DNA of 64,000 bases from an uncultured Prevotellaceae bacterium (GCA_902774815.1 CACYJV010000001.1:62001-126000); one strand, 5' to 3'; numbered from the stretch's first letter, positions 27,495-36,750 are shown. Made by a program: numbers and translations. The notes: a model not told the origin generated them from the letters alone.

Positions 27495-29663
27495 CTATTT
27501 CACCACTACTTTTCGTCCGTTGACGATGTAGATACCCTTGGGCAACTGACCATTCACCAATGACCATTGCCCATTAACTAGCTTACGTCCACTGAGGTCG
27601 TAGACAGCATCTGTGGCCAATGAAGTACCATTAACTGTCTGTATGTCGAGCGTGCGTGGATCAGTGTAGTCGATTTCCGTCAGGATGGCCGATGCAGCAC
27701 CGCCAATGGTGATGTTGAAGACGAAGTTGGCATTGGCATAGGCCGACGGATTCTTCCTGTAGCGCAGGGTCTGACGGATGGTATAAGTGTCGCCGTTGAC
27801 CGACTTACCGGGATACTGTCCAATGTTAAAGGACAGCGTCGATGGATCAAACTCAGAGTACACGTAGCCGTTGGCATAGGAGCTGACCTTGCCCGAGGCA
27901 TCGAACCAGTGGCCATAGCCATTAGCCGTGGATCCGCTCTGGGCCAATGAGCCGTCTGGATTGACTGCATAGAGCACAATGCGTCCATTTGCCGGGCCTT
28001 GCGACGACCACGTCATCATCTTCGTGTTGATAGAGGTGAGGGCAAGCTGGAATGCCGTTCCCAGAGTGGCGGCTGCAAGTCCGTTGACATTGACAGTCGT
28101 TCCGCTGTAGTTGTTACCTGTGGTACGCGGGAAGGTGACGTCGTAGGTAAAGGTTGCATCGGCAATGTCGCGATCGTCAAGCGTAGGCGATGCATAGACG
28201 ATGGCGCTGGAGCCGATGTCGGTACCATCGAGACTGAAGCTGTAGGGCCACATATCGTCGGCCTCTATGCTCTCATCCCACTTGTGCTGGGCATAGCTCT
28301 TCAACGCCGGAGAAACGACGAGCCAGAGCTTCGAAACATTCTCAGGAACAGTGAAAGTGTAGTCCTCAGTGACAACGCTGGTGCCCTTGCAATAGACGCT
28401 GTCGTCAGAGAAGTAGCAACGTGTGCCGTCGTTGAGCAAAGCCACATAGCCCATGCGGAAGCCACGTGCAGCACGAGCACCGCCAATGGTGTAGCGGCGT
28501 GTGGCAAACTTCTCCCATTGCGAGTCGCCATTAAGGAATTCGCCCGGATCGGCATCGAGCAGGTTCGAACCCACTCGCAAGCCTGTCAGATGAGTAGTCA
28601 CCTCGGTACCGGCTGCAGGCACCTGCAAAGGAATGACGTTGAAACCTGTGGACTGCGGGCATGAGGCCAAGGCCACCTGATAGTCGCCTTCGTCGGTGAG
28701 CACACAACGATAGCCAAAGTCGCCGATGTAGCTGTTGCGATAGGCTTTACAAGCATCAAAGTCCCACGTTACACAACGGCAGGCATAGTCGAAGTAGAGT
28801 TTGAAGAGGTCCTCTACAGAGAGCTTCTTGTAGTCCATCAGCACCTGATTGAAGTCCTTGACCTGCGTTTCGTGATAGTTCCACACATTGGCAACGGTCT
28901 TGATGTCGTTGTAGTACTGGCAAAGGTAGTAGAAGAACCAGTACGACTGGTAGCGATGCCATTCGTGTGTGAAGGCATAATTGTAGGAATTGCGGAAGAT
29001 GCCGATACTCTGGTTGAACATCTCATTGGGATAGGACTGGTTAGCCTGCCACTGGGCAGTCTGCTCCCATGTGACGCTTCCGTTACCCACAGCGCCATGG
29101 AAGCCCGTCTGCACGGTTCCGTCAGCACCATGGTTCGATGCCTCGGAGTAACACATGTAGTGGAACGAGTGGCCTATCTCATGCGCCACGCTGTGACCTA
29201 CAGGCTTGCAGGTGGAAGGATTGAGCCAAAGTGCGCTGACCTGATAGTCGTAGCCGCCGCCATAGCAGGTCCAGGTCGAAGTGTGGTTCATCAGCACCAT
29301 CACTTTATACTTGGAAAGGTTCGACGATGTGGGGTTGACAAATCCCAACGTGTTGAGTTCCAGGTCGAAGAAGGCTTCGCATTTGGCCAGCAGGTCGTCA
29401 ATGTCGACATTGTAGAAGCCAGATGTCTTCGAAGGCGAGGTGCTGCCATAGTACTTATCCCAGAACACGATGACGTTGTCGGTTTCCTTCGAGCGCGACT
29501 TCGACCACGTGTACTTATTGTCGGGGTCGTTCTCGGCATAGAGCAGCGTGTCGGTGCGTTGCTGGCGCCACTCATACGGAATGTAGACTTGCTTCTGTGC
29601 GTAGCTGCAAACGTAACTGCCTACAAGCAGAAAAGCGGTAATGATTGTGCGTGAAAGTTTCAT
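27495..29663 (-). CDS. DUF6055-like HExxH protein fused to a DUF4859-like module
   Basis: The 722-residue product has a signal peptide ending in SYAQ and then KQVYIP, as in its paralogue at 3121-4356. HEIGHSFHY (His161, Glu162, His165) supplies the HExxH zinc motif, and TWEQTAQW about 40 residues later offers a third acidic ligand. A beta-rich middle part is followed by a DUF4859-like module (about 510-665, GHWFDASGKVSSYANG and LSFNIGQYPG). The C-terminal tail YDLSGRKL...GIYIVNGRKVVVK is of sorting-signal type. That tail carries an in-frame duplication (LVNGQWSLVNGQ). It is encoded 45 nt after the CotH gene, presumably as one unit. It is probably surface-exposed; peptidase activity is inferred. 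Confidence 0.87.
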   Translation of the reverse strand: MKLSRTIITAFLLVGSYVCSYAQKQVYIPYEWRQQRTDTLLYAENDPDNKYTWSKSRSKETDNVIVFWDKYYGSTSPSKTSGFYNVDIDDLLAKCEAFFDLELNTLGFVNPTSSNLSKYKVMVLMNHTSTWTCYGGGYDYQVSALWLNPSTCKPVGHSVAHEIGHSFHYMCYSEASNHGADGTVQTGFHGAVGNGSVTWEQTAQWQANQSYPNEMFNQSIGIFRNSYNYAFTHEWHRYQSYWFFYYLCQYYNDIKTVANVWNYHETQVKDFNQVLMDYKKLSVEDLFKLYFDYACRCVTWDFDACKAYRNSYIGDFGYRCVLTDEGDYQVALASCPQSTGFNVIPLQVPAAGTEVTTHLTGLRVGSNLLDADPGEFLNGDSQWEKFATRRYTIGGARAARGFRMGYVALLNDGTRCYFSDDSVYCKGTSVVTEDYTFTVPENVSKLWLVVSPALKSYAQHKWDESIEADDMWPYSFSLDGTDIGSSAIVYASPTLDDRDIADATFTYDVTFPRTTGNNYSGTTVNVNGLAAATLGTAFQLALTSINTKMMTWSSQGPANGRIVLYAVNPDGSLAQSGSTANGYGHWFDASGKVSSYANGYVYSEFDPSTLSFNIGQYPGKSVNGDTYTIRQTLRYRKNPSAYANANFVFNITIGGAASAILTEIDYTDPRTLDIQTVNGTSLATDAVYDLSGRKLVNGQWSLVNGQLPKGIYIVNGRKVVVK

Positions 29664-29708
29664 ATCTATTATAAGTTTTTTAATAGGAATGTGAGAAGGA
29701 GGGGTTCC

Positions 29709-31619
29709 TTACCACCACCAGCCGCTGGTTATCGTGAAGTGGACTTCGACGTTGACTTTCTTCATCACGCCTGCAACGGGATACTGATACTGCATGGTGA
29801 CAGTATGCGCATCGTCGTAGCAGTTCTCTTTATAAAGGCCACAACTCCAGTTCCACAAGTCGCTGAACACCTCGATGTAGACGTGTCCTTGGGCATAGGC
29901 ACCTGGATTGCCCTCGCCATCGAACCATCCGCCAAAGACACCGTTGGTGCCGTTGGAACCTTCGCTTCCATCTGTCATCAGCGGCACAATGGTCACGTTT
30001 GGTTCGCTGAAGGCTGACTCCTCAATGCCCATGAGTTCAAGTACCTGGGCCTTGTCGACATGAATCATATCATTCTGGTCGTAGCCACTACTCCACTGCA
30101 TGGTGACGTCGGTGCTGATGGTGCCACAAAGTTGTTCGTCAACGACGGGGTCGTCCTCGGGCATTGGAATGTTCTCTATCAGGTTAGTCATGTACTTGCA
30201 GCGGTCAATGAGCCATTGGTGCATCTTCTCCATTTCGGTGCGGAATTCCTTGCCGCTCAGTGGCCAGCGCTTAGACTCGCGTGTCATTGGACCACGGTTC
30301 AGGTTCTGAATGTACTTCTCCATCACCTCCCAGTTACGTGTGACGATGGAGTCGCTGACCGATGCCCATTGGGCCTTGTACTGTTCCACAAACTCACGAC
30401 AGCCAAAGAGGTCGGTGAAGAATTGTGGCACGTAGTTGTAGTTGCCGTTGCGCTTCAGGGGATTGGTGCCCATGACGGTCTCCTTGTAGTTGCTGAAGAA
30501 GGTATGTCCGGTGTACATGTTGTTCCAGTCGAAGTCGTAGGCACCATCGAAGTCCCATAAAGGACCCATTACCCACTTGCCGTCGCCATCCTTATGAAGA
30601 TAGATGCTGCGGGGGGCAGAAAGTTCCACGTTATAGACGAACTCCTGAAGCTGAAGATATTTGATGAACGAAGGGATGTCGAGCAGTTGCTCCACTTGTG
30701 CATAGTCCTTGTTCTTGATGGCCTGCTCAAGCTTGGCAAACTCTGTCCTCACGGAGTCGACAGTGTTAGCAGTAGCGAATTCATCCTTTGGAAATTTTAC
30801 TGCCGCTGGCATTCTGTAGACCTTCGAATAGAAGTTGTCATTGGCATAGGGACTCTCGCCAGGGCCGTCGTCCACGTCCAGGGAGAGCAGGATGCCCCGT
30901 TCATCGCTGACGTTGACGCGGTTCTTGCCCTGCTGAATCTGCTCTGTCAGCTGATAGACACCACGATATTCGCCGTTCAGATAGAGCTCAACGTAGCGAG
31001 TGTGGTTAGTAAATGGCAAACCAAGCCATTGGCCTGTCTCAAAGACGTACGTGTTCATCAGGTCAGTCACGTCACGATAGTTGGCCAACAGCACCCAGCT
31101 TTTGGCTTTATCCAAGCCAAGAATCTTGTGTTTCTCATCCAGTTTGATGCGATAAGGTTTCTTGTCGTACCACGACCACGAGCTGTTGCCACGTCCACGG
31201 ATTCCTCCCGTAGCCGAGAAATTTGAAAATGAGCCTTGGCCGTTCAGCGAGATGTGGCAGGGAGCATACTCCTCACGCGAGGTTACGTCTTGCCCATCGT
31301 TAGTGGTCACGTAGAGCTGAAACACTTTATAGGCATCCTTTGTCTCTACTGCAGGTTCGTTCTCGACAGTCACGCTGTCAATAAGATCAATGGCGAAGGG
31401 CACCACTACATCGCCATGCAAATGGAAAAGCAACTCTTTCTCGTCGCTGCTCACGGTGACATGGTCGATGCTATCGGTCGTGATGGGGAAATTCCACCGA
31501 GCCGACCAGTCGTTCATATAGACGTGCATCCGCTCCTGAGCCATTGCAGTAGCTGCCGAAGCCATCGCCACAGCCAGCAAAGCAGAACGCCATTGATTTG
31601 TCTTAAAAATTCTCATCAT
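29709..31619 (-). CDS. CotH-kinase-fold secreted protein with DUF4859-like module
   Basis: The 636-residue product has a signal peptide ending in ATAMAQ. The CotH kinase-like domain (about 95-480) shows GRGNSSW (142-148), KPYRIKLD, YLNGEYRGVYQLTEQI and the catalytic-type GPLWDFDGAYD (352-362). Known CotH proteins are atypical protein kinases that phosphorylate secreted proteins in spore formers; here the substrate is unknown. Residues from about 505 form a DUF4859-like module (GGWFDGEGNPGAYAQGHVY). It has no GIY...VVK tail and ends in SGWWW. It precedes the DUF6055/DUF4859 gene by 45 nt, so the two proteins may act together. Confidence 0.9.
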   Translation of the reverse strand: MMRIFKTNQWRSALLAVAMASAATAMAQERMHVYMNDWSARWNFPITTDSIDHVTVSSDEKELLFHLHGDVVVPFAIDLIDSVTVENEPAVETKDAYKVFQLYVTTNDGQDVTSREEYAPCHISLNGQGSFSNFSATGGIRGRGNSSWSWYDKKPYRIKLDEKHKILGLDKAKSWVLLANYRDVTDLMNTYVFETGQWLGLPFTNHTRYVELYLNGEYRGVYQLTEQIQQGKNRVNVSDERGILLSLDVDDGPGESPYANDNFYSKVYRMPAAVKFPKDEFATANTVDSVRTEFAKLEQAIKNKDYAQVEQLLDIPSFIKYLQLQEFVYNVELSAPRSIYLHKDGDGKWVMGPLWDFDGAYDFDWNNMYTGHTFFSNYKETVMGTNPLKRNGNYNYVPQFFTDLFGCREFVEQYKAQWASVSDSIVTRNWEVMEKYIQNLNRGPMTRESKRWPLSGKEFRTEMEKMHQWLIDRCKYMTNLIENIPMPEDDPVVDEQLCGTISTDVTMQWSSGYDQNDMIHVDKAQVLELMGIEESAFSEPNVTIVPLMTDGSEGSNGTNGVFGGWFDGEGNPGAYAQGHVYIEVFSDLWNWSCGLYKENCYDDAHTVTMQYQYPVAGVMKKVNVEVHFTITSGWWW

Positions 31620-31736
31620 CTAAACCCTTTATTTCAAAACTACGTAGCAGGCTTATCCAAGCCAAAACTCATTGCCTACTGCTAAGCAGCCATATACTTT
31701 CAATACCTAAAAGCAGCATACACCGCTTTCAACGTG

Positions 31737-31771
31737 CAAAGTAACGAAAAAAAAACGAAACGAACTACAAA
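31737..31771 (-). promoter_or_regulatory. Possible promoter of the CotH/DUF6055 unit
   Basis: On the minus strand TTACTTTG (31737-31744) matches TAnnTTTG at 7 of 8 positions. A TTTG lies at 31768-31771, but the spacing of 23 nt is longer than the usual 19-20. Confidence 0.35.
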
Positions 31772-31858
31772 ATTAGTCCACAGCAATGAAAAAATCGTCC
31801 ATCAGGTTCTTGACTAAGTTATTTTTGAACAATTATATGCAACTCTTGGACATATTTT

Positions 31859-31890
31859 TTAGGCAGGACGAAAAAAGTTTTGTATCTTTG
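31859..31890 (+). promoter_or_regulatory. Promoter of the GH97-GH127 unit
   Basis: TATCTTTG (31883-31890) is a full -7 box. TTAG (31859-31862) lies 20 nt upstream as a 3/4 -33 box. The start codon at 31922 is 31 bp downstream, so the leader is short. Confidence 0.65.
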
Positions 31891-31921
31891 CCCATGAAAA
31901 TAACAACTGACAAAACAGCCG

Positions 31922-33940
31922 ATGAAAACTCAATTGATGTTTGTTTCAATTCTTGCGTGGCTATGCTCGCTGACGTGCCAGGCTCGTGAACTGACCGTAT
32001 CTTCGCCTAATGGCCGTTTGGTGGCTGTCCTGGAAGATGACGACATGCTGATGATTTCGGTTCGCCTCGATGGTGTGGCACTTGTAGCACCCTCGCCGAT
32101 AGGGCTCATACTTGCCGATGGGACAACTATCGGCCGTAACGGATCATTGGGATTCGGATTGAAATCGGTCATCGTTGACGACACCGATGCACCCTTCTAT
32201 CGCCAGCGCCACATCAAAACTACTGCTAATCAGCTTGACCTGAAGATGAAAGACGGTTTCGGCCTGCAGGTGCGTGCTTATAATGAGGGCGTCAGCTATC
32301 GTTTCTATACCACCCGCAAGGGTGAAACCATCATCAAGAACGAGATAGCTGAATACGATTTCGGTAGTGAGGCTTCAGGCTGGCTCGCCTACTCCACGAA
32401 CAAGGAAAAGCCTTTCGCCATGGCTTTCCAAAACACTTACCATAAGACCTCGTTGGACGAGGCGCAAGACCTGCCAGCCTTTCTGCCCGTCACCATTGAG
32501 AAAGACGGCTGCGTAGGTGCCAAGGTGACGTTGCTTGAAAGCGACCTCAGACAGTATCCAGGAATGTTTGTCAAAGTAACAAAGGAACAAAGTAACAAGA
32601 TAACGTATTCCAAACTGAAGGCTACGTTCGCCCCCTACCCCAAGAAGATGGCTTACTATCGCTGGCGCGGAATGTCGTATGTGGCTGAGACAGAGGATTT
32701 TATTGCACGTTCAAAGGGTGCAAGAACCTATCCTTGGCGCATCTTCGCCGTCAGCGAACAGGACACTCAGATGCCCGTTAACGACCTTGTCTATACGCTT
32801 GCTTCGCCTAACGAGATTGGATCCACCGCCTGGATTAAGCCTGGAAAGGTGGCGTGGGACTGGTGGAATGACTGGAACCTGCGTGGTGTGAACTTCAAAG
32901 CCGGCATCAATACTGATACATATAAGTATTATATTGACTTCGCTGCCCTCTTCGGACTGCAATATATCGTGCTCGACGAAGGCTGGTACGACTCGTCGAA
33001 AGGCGACATCATGAATGCTATTGCTGACATTGACCTTCCTGGACTGATTGCCTATGGACGCCAGAAGGGTGTCGACATCGCGCTGTGGACGGTGTTTAAC
33101 GTACTTGATGAGCATCTCGACGAAGCCTGCAGCAAATATGCAGCCATGGGCGTCAAAGGCTTCAAGGTGGATTTCCTCGACCGAAACGACCAGACTGCCG
33201 TAGAGATGGCAGAGCGCATTGCCCGCCATTGCGCCAGCTACAAGTTGTTCCTTGACTATCATGGTTTTTATTCGCCTACTGGCTTGAGCCGTACCTTCCC
33301 GAATGTGCTTAACTACGAAGCCGTGTTCGGCATGGAAGAATGTCGCTGGGCGAAGAAAGAAACCGACATGCCACGCTACGATGTGACGTTCCCCTTCATG
33401 CGCCAGATGGCCGGACAGACCGACTTTACGCCTGGTGCCATGCGCAATGGAACGCGAAGCAACTGGGTGGAATGCTACGAAAACCCCGTTTCGATGGGCA
33501 CACGCTGCCATCAGGCTGCCTGCTATGTGGTACATGACTCGCCATTCACGATGCTTTGCGATGCACCAACCAGCTATGAACGTGAGCCAGAGTACACGAA
33601 ATTCATCGCCGAGATTCCTGTTGTGTGGGACGAAACACGTGTCCTGCAGGGCGAGATGGGTAAGTATATCATTGTAGCCCGCCGATTGGGCGATGTGTGG
33701 TACGTTGGCGGACAGACCTCATGGGATGAACGCGACGTGGAGATTCCCCTTTCGTTCCTCGGTGAAGGCTCCTACACGACCACCCTACTAACCGACGGTA
33801 TCAACGCCAACCATAATGCTGAAGACTATCAGCTTGACTCTCAATTCCATCATAGCGGTGAAAGCCTGACCATCCACATGGCTTCTGGAGGCGGCTTTGT
33901 GCTGAAGTTATGGAAACTGACCACTGTAGATCATCTATAA
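31922..33940 (+). CDS. GH97 glycoside hydrolase, retaining alpha-galactosidase type
   Basis: The 672-residue product carries a signal peptide (SLTCQA). It then shows the GH97 layout: an N-terminal beta-sandwich (about 22-270), a catalytic TIM barrel with AWDWWNDWN, YIVLDEGWYD, FKVDFLDRNDQ and LNYEAVFGMEE, and a C-terminal beta domain (about 575-672). Asp417 in KVDF corresponds in position to the nucleophile Asp of the retaining branch, and Glu472 to its acid/base. Inverting SusB-type enzymes instead use a Glu base. Known retaining GH97 members are alpha-galactosidases. It is encoded 14 nt before the GH127 gene and under its own promoter. It likely acts in the periplasm or at the surface on terminal alpha-galactose. 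Confidence 0.95.
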   Translation: MKTQLMFVSILAWLCSLTCQARELTVSSPNGRLVAVLEDDDMLMISVRLDGVALVAPSPIGLILADGTTIGRNGSLGFGLKSVIVDDTDAPFYRQRHIKTTANQLDLKMKDGFGLQVRAYNEGVSYRFYTTRKGETIIKNEIAEYDFGSEASGWLAYSTNKEKPFAMAFQNTYHKTSLDEAQDLPAFLPVTIEKDGCVGAKVTLLESDLRQYPGMFVKVTKEQSNKITYSKLKATFAPYPKKMAYYRWRGMSYVAETEDFIARSKGARTYPWRIFAVSEQDTQMPVNDLVYTLASPNEIGSTAWIKPGKVAWDWWNDWNLRGVNFKAGINTDTYKYYIDFAALFGLQYIVLDEGWYDSSKGDIMNAIADIDLPGLIAYGRQKGVDIALWTVFNVLDEHLDEACSKYAAMGVKGFKVDFLDRNDQTAVEMAERIARHCASYKLFLDYHGFYSPTGLSRTFPNVLNYEAVFGMEECRWAKKETDMPRYDVTFPFMRQMAGQTDFTPGAMRNGTRSNWVECYENPVSMGTRCHQAACYVVHDSPFTMLCDAPTSYEREPEYTKFIAEIPVVWDETRVLQGEMGKYIIVARRLGDVWYVGGQTSWDERDVEIPLSFLGEGSYTTTLLTDGINANHNAEDYQLDSQFHHSGESLTIHMASGGGFVLKLWKLTTVDHL

Positions 33941-33954
33941 AAACCAACAACAAT

Positions 33955-36417
33955 ATGAAAAGACTACTTATCATCATGCTGACGGCAGCCATGGCGCTAT
34001 CAGCCTCAGCAGCCAAAAAGCAACAGCAGGCTTCGGCAGGCTACCCCATCACACCCGTGCCGTTCACCCAAGTCAAGGTGGTCGAGAAGTCGTTCTGGGG
34101 CCAGCGTCTCGAAGCTTCGCGCACCGTCACCATTCCACTTGCTTTCTCTAAATGTGAGAGCGAAGGTCGCTACAAGAACTTCGAGAATGCCGCAGCCCAT
34201 CTGAAAGACCCTTCAAAGGTGTTTAAGGTGAAGGGTATCGGCTACTCTTTCGACGACACAGACCCCTATAAGACCATCGAAGGGGCATCGTACATCCTTC
34301 AAACCTATCCCGACAAGAAGCTGAAGGCCTACGTTGATTCGGTGCTCGACATCATTGCATCTGCTCAGGAGCCCGATGGCTACCTCTATACGGCACGTAC
34401 ACAGAACCCAAATGAGCCACATCACTGGGCAGGTAGTACGCGTTGGTCAAAAGAAGAAGACCTTTCGCACGAGCTCTACAACCTCGGCCACATGGTGGAA
34501 GCCGCTGTAGCCCACTGGCAGGCAACGGGATCAACAAAGTTCCTCGACATTGCCCGCCGATATGCCGACTGTGTCTGCCGTGAAGTTGGCCCTAACCCAG
34601 GTCAGGCTTGTGTGGTACCTGGACATCAGATTGCCGAGATGGCGCTGGCCAAGCTCTATCTGGCAACAGGCGAGAAGAAATACCTCGACGAGGCAAAGTT
34701 CTTGCTCGACTATCGCGGAAAGACGACCATCGTACATGACTATTCACAGGCTCATAAACCCGTGGTCGAACAGGACGAGGCCGTTGGTCACGCTGTTCGC
34801 GCCGCCTATATGTATGCCGGAATGGCCGATGTGGCTGCGCTGACGGGCGACTCTGCCTATATCAAGGCTATCGATAAGATTTGGGACAACATCGTTTCAA
34901 AGAAACTCTACATCACGGGCGGTATCGGTGCCACGTCGTCAGGCGAGGCTTTCGGACCTAATTACTACCTGCCCAACATGTCGGCCTACTGCGAGACGTG
35001 CGCTGCCATCGGAAATGTCTATGTGAACTACCGCCTGTTCCTGCTCCATGGCGACTCGAAATACTACGATGTGCTGGAGCGAACCTTATATAATGGACTC
35101 ATTTCGGGCGTCTCTCTCGACGGTGGTGGATTCTTCTATCCCAACCCGTTGGAGTCGATGGGCCAGCATCAGCGCCAGGCTTGGTTCGGATGTGCCTGCT
35201 GTCCAAGTAACATCTGCCGCTTCATCCCTTCACTTCCCGGCTATGTATATGCCGTGAAGGATAGGAATGTCTACGTGAACCTCTTCCTTGCCAATAGCTC
35301 GACGCTCGATGTCGCAGGCAAAAAGGTGGGCATCACGCAGCAGACACAGTATCCTTGGGACGGTGACATTGCCATTACAGTTGACAAGAACACTGCCGGC
35401 CAGTTTACCATGAAGATCCGCATTCCCGGATGGCTGAAGGGTAGCGTTGTCCCAAGCAACCTCTACAGCTTCAGCGATACGCAACGCCTGCAGGCGACCT
35501 GTTCCGTAAACGGCAATACCATTGCCGTCACCACCACAGACGACGGGTATCTCACCATTAACCGCAAGTGGAAGAAGGGCGATGTCGTACGTCTGCATTT
35601 CGACATGCCCGTACGCACCGTTCGTGCTCTTGAGCGTGTCGAGGCCGATCGCGGCATGATCAGTATTGAACGCGGACCGTTGGTCTACTGTGTTGAATCT
35701 GTCGACAACGACTTCGACATCATGGGCGTGCTTGTCAATCAGGAACCAAAGTTCCAGGTGCAACCTAATCAGGACTTTACCATCAAGGCAGAGGATGGAA
35801 CCCACACTTATCAGCTCACCACGCTGACCACTGACGCACAAACGCTCTCCTTCAACGATCAAGGACGCCTGGCTGCCAAGGATGTACGACTAAAACTCAT
35901 TCCGTACTATGCTTGGTGCCATCGTGGACGCGGCAATATGAAGGTGTGGCTGCCTCAAGACCTGCGTGCCACACGTCCTTCTGCACCTCCCACGCTGGCC
36001 TCGCAAAGCAAGATTGAATCGTCAATGCGTATCCCATCGCTCAATAGCATCTCCGACAGGCTCGTTCCAAAGGACGGTGACGATCGTTCGATTCCCTATA
36101 CTCACTGGTGGCCAAAGCAAGGCTCTACGGAATGGATCAGCTATACCTTCCCCGAGGCTGCCACCATTCAGTCGTCAACGGTCTATTGGTATGACGATCA
36201 GCCTTGGCAGGGATGCAAGATACCTGACAGCTGGTGCCTCTATTACAAGGACAACCAAGGTCAATGGCAACCCGTTGCCAATCCCGACCGTTACCCCGTG
36301 ATGAAAGGTGCACCCTGTACGGTCAACTTCGATCCCGTCAACACTACAGCCGTGAAGCTGGAAGTGAAGATTCCCGACGACAAGTCAGCCGGTATCTTTG
36401 AGTGGGAAGTAAGATAA
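33955..36417 (+). CDS. GH127 beta-L-arabinofuranosidase-like protein with C-terminal binding domain
   Basis: The ATG at 33955 gives the signal peptide MKRLLIIMLTAAMALSASA and 820 residues. A frame starting at 33910 overlaps the GH97 gene and is rejected. The alpha/alpha-barrel of DUF1680/GH127 is clear: HELYNLGHMVEAA, VVPGHQIAEMALAKLY, SAYCETCAAIGN and GCACCPSN. In this numbering Glu347, Cys349, Cys415 and Cys416 match the zinc-binding Glu/Cys set, and Cys415 the Cys nucleophile, known from the family. Residues from about 665 form an F5/8C-like domain (TEWISYTFPEAATIQSSTVYW), longer than minimal family members. The enzyme should release beta-L-arabinofuranose, for example from hydroxyproline-linked chains; other GH127 specificities exist. 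Confidence 0.93.
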   Translation: MKRLLIIMLTAAMALSASAAKKQQQASAGYPITPVPFTQVKVVEKSFWGQRLEASRTVTIPLAFSKCESEGRYKNFENAAAHLKDPSKVFKVKGIGYSFDDTDPYKTIEGASYILQTYPDKKLKAYVDSVLDIIASAQEPDGYLYTARTQNPNEPHHWAGSTRWSKEEDLSHELYNLGHMVEAAVAHWQATGSTKFLDIARRYADCVCREVGPNPGQACVVPGHQIAEMALAKLYLATGEKKYLDEAKFLLDYRGKTTIVHDYSQAHKPVVEQDEAVGHAVRAAYMYAGMADVAALTGDSAYIKAIDKIWDNIVSKKLYITGGIGATSSGEAFGPNYYLPNMSAYCETCAAIGNVYVNYRLFLLHGDSKYYDVLERTLYNGLISGVSLDGGGFFYPNPLESMGQHQRQAWFGCACCPSNICRFIPSLPGYVYAVKDRNVYVNLFLANSSTLDVAGKKVGITQQTQYPWDGDIAITVDKNTAGQFTMKIRIPGWLKGSVVPSNLYSFSDTQRLQATCSVNGNTIAVTTTDDGYLTINRKWKKGDVVRLHFDMPVRTVRALERVEADRGMISIERGPLVYCVESVDNDFDIMGVLVNQEPKFQVQPNQDFTIKAEDGTHTYQLTTLTTDAQTLSFNDQGRLAAKDVRLKLIPYYAWCHRGRGNMKVWLPQDLRATRPSAPPTLASQSKIESSMRIPSLNSISDRLVPKDGDDRSIPYTHWWPKQGSTEWISYTFPEAATIQSSTVYWYDDQPWQGCKIPDSWCLYYKDNQGQWQPVANPDRYPVMKGAPCTVNFDPVNTTAVKLEVKIPDDKSAGIFEWEVR

Positions 36418-36437
36418 TTTGAACGTTATTCCGTTTG

Positions 36438-36472
36438 AGGGACATAGGCTGCAATGCCTATGTCCCTTTTTT
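36438..36472 (+). terminator. Rho-independent terminator after the GH127 gene
   Basis: A perfect 12-bp stem (36438-36449 AGGGACATAGGC and 36456-36467) around a 6-nt loop is followed by six T. It lies 20 bp past the stop codon. Confidence 0.93.
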
Positions 36473-36513
36473 GTTTGTATTTTTATTGAAGAACGTTTGT
36501 TCATGTGCTGCTT

Positions 36514-36690
36514 GGCATTGCTTTTCACCATACGAAGCTATGCTCTATAGGGGTATAAAGCTATGCTTTGCTACCTCAAAAGCAATGAGTTAGAGGCCAC
36601 AAAGCTATGCTCTGTAAGTGCCGAAGCAATGCTCTATAAGCCACAAAGCAATGCTCTATAGGCTACGAAGCGATGACCTCTGACCAACAA
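36514..36690 (+). repeat. 22-bp tandem repeat array, cluster 3 (about 8 units)
   Basis: Unit starts are 36514 (degenerate, GGCATTGC), 36536, 36559, 36581, 36603, 36625, 36647, 36669 and 36690 (truncated). Spacings are 22, 23, 22, 22, 22, 22, 22 and 21 bp. A typical unit is AGCAATGCTCTATAAGCCAC plus AA. The array lies between convergent genes, after the terminator at 36438-36472 and before the stop codon of the anti-sigma gene at 36751. Confidence 0.92.
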
Positions 36691-36750
36691 GACATTGTAG
36701 TTCTGGCAGCCAAGCACTGAGATAACAGCAACAGGGAGGGCACACAGGGG

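Larger units (their letters stand above)
31620..31921. other. Divergent intergenic region between CotH gene and GH97 gene
   Basis: This 302-bp gap holds a plus-strand promoter (31859-31890) and a weak minus-strand promoter candidate (31737-31771). The segment 31677-31735 contains two AAGCAGC motifs reminiscent of the 22-bp repeat family, but they are 27 bp apart and I do not count them as members. No gene is visible. Confidence 0.6.

Noticed and set aside
31677-31735. Fifth copy of the 22-bp repeat family
   Set aside because: Only two AAGCAGC motifs are present and they are 27 bp apart, so the period is not kept.
32711-33535. 274-codon minus-strand open frame
   Set aside because: Antisense to the GH97 catalytic barrel, whose motifs are clear on the plus strand.
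33910-33954. Upstream extension of the GH127 protein
   Set aside because: It overlaps the end of the GH97 gene and would place 15 polar residues before a perfect signal peptide.
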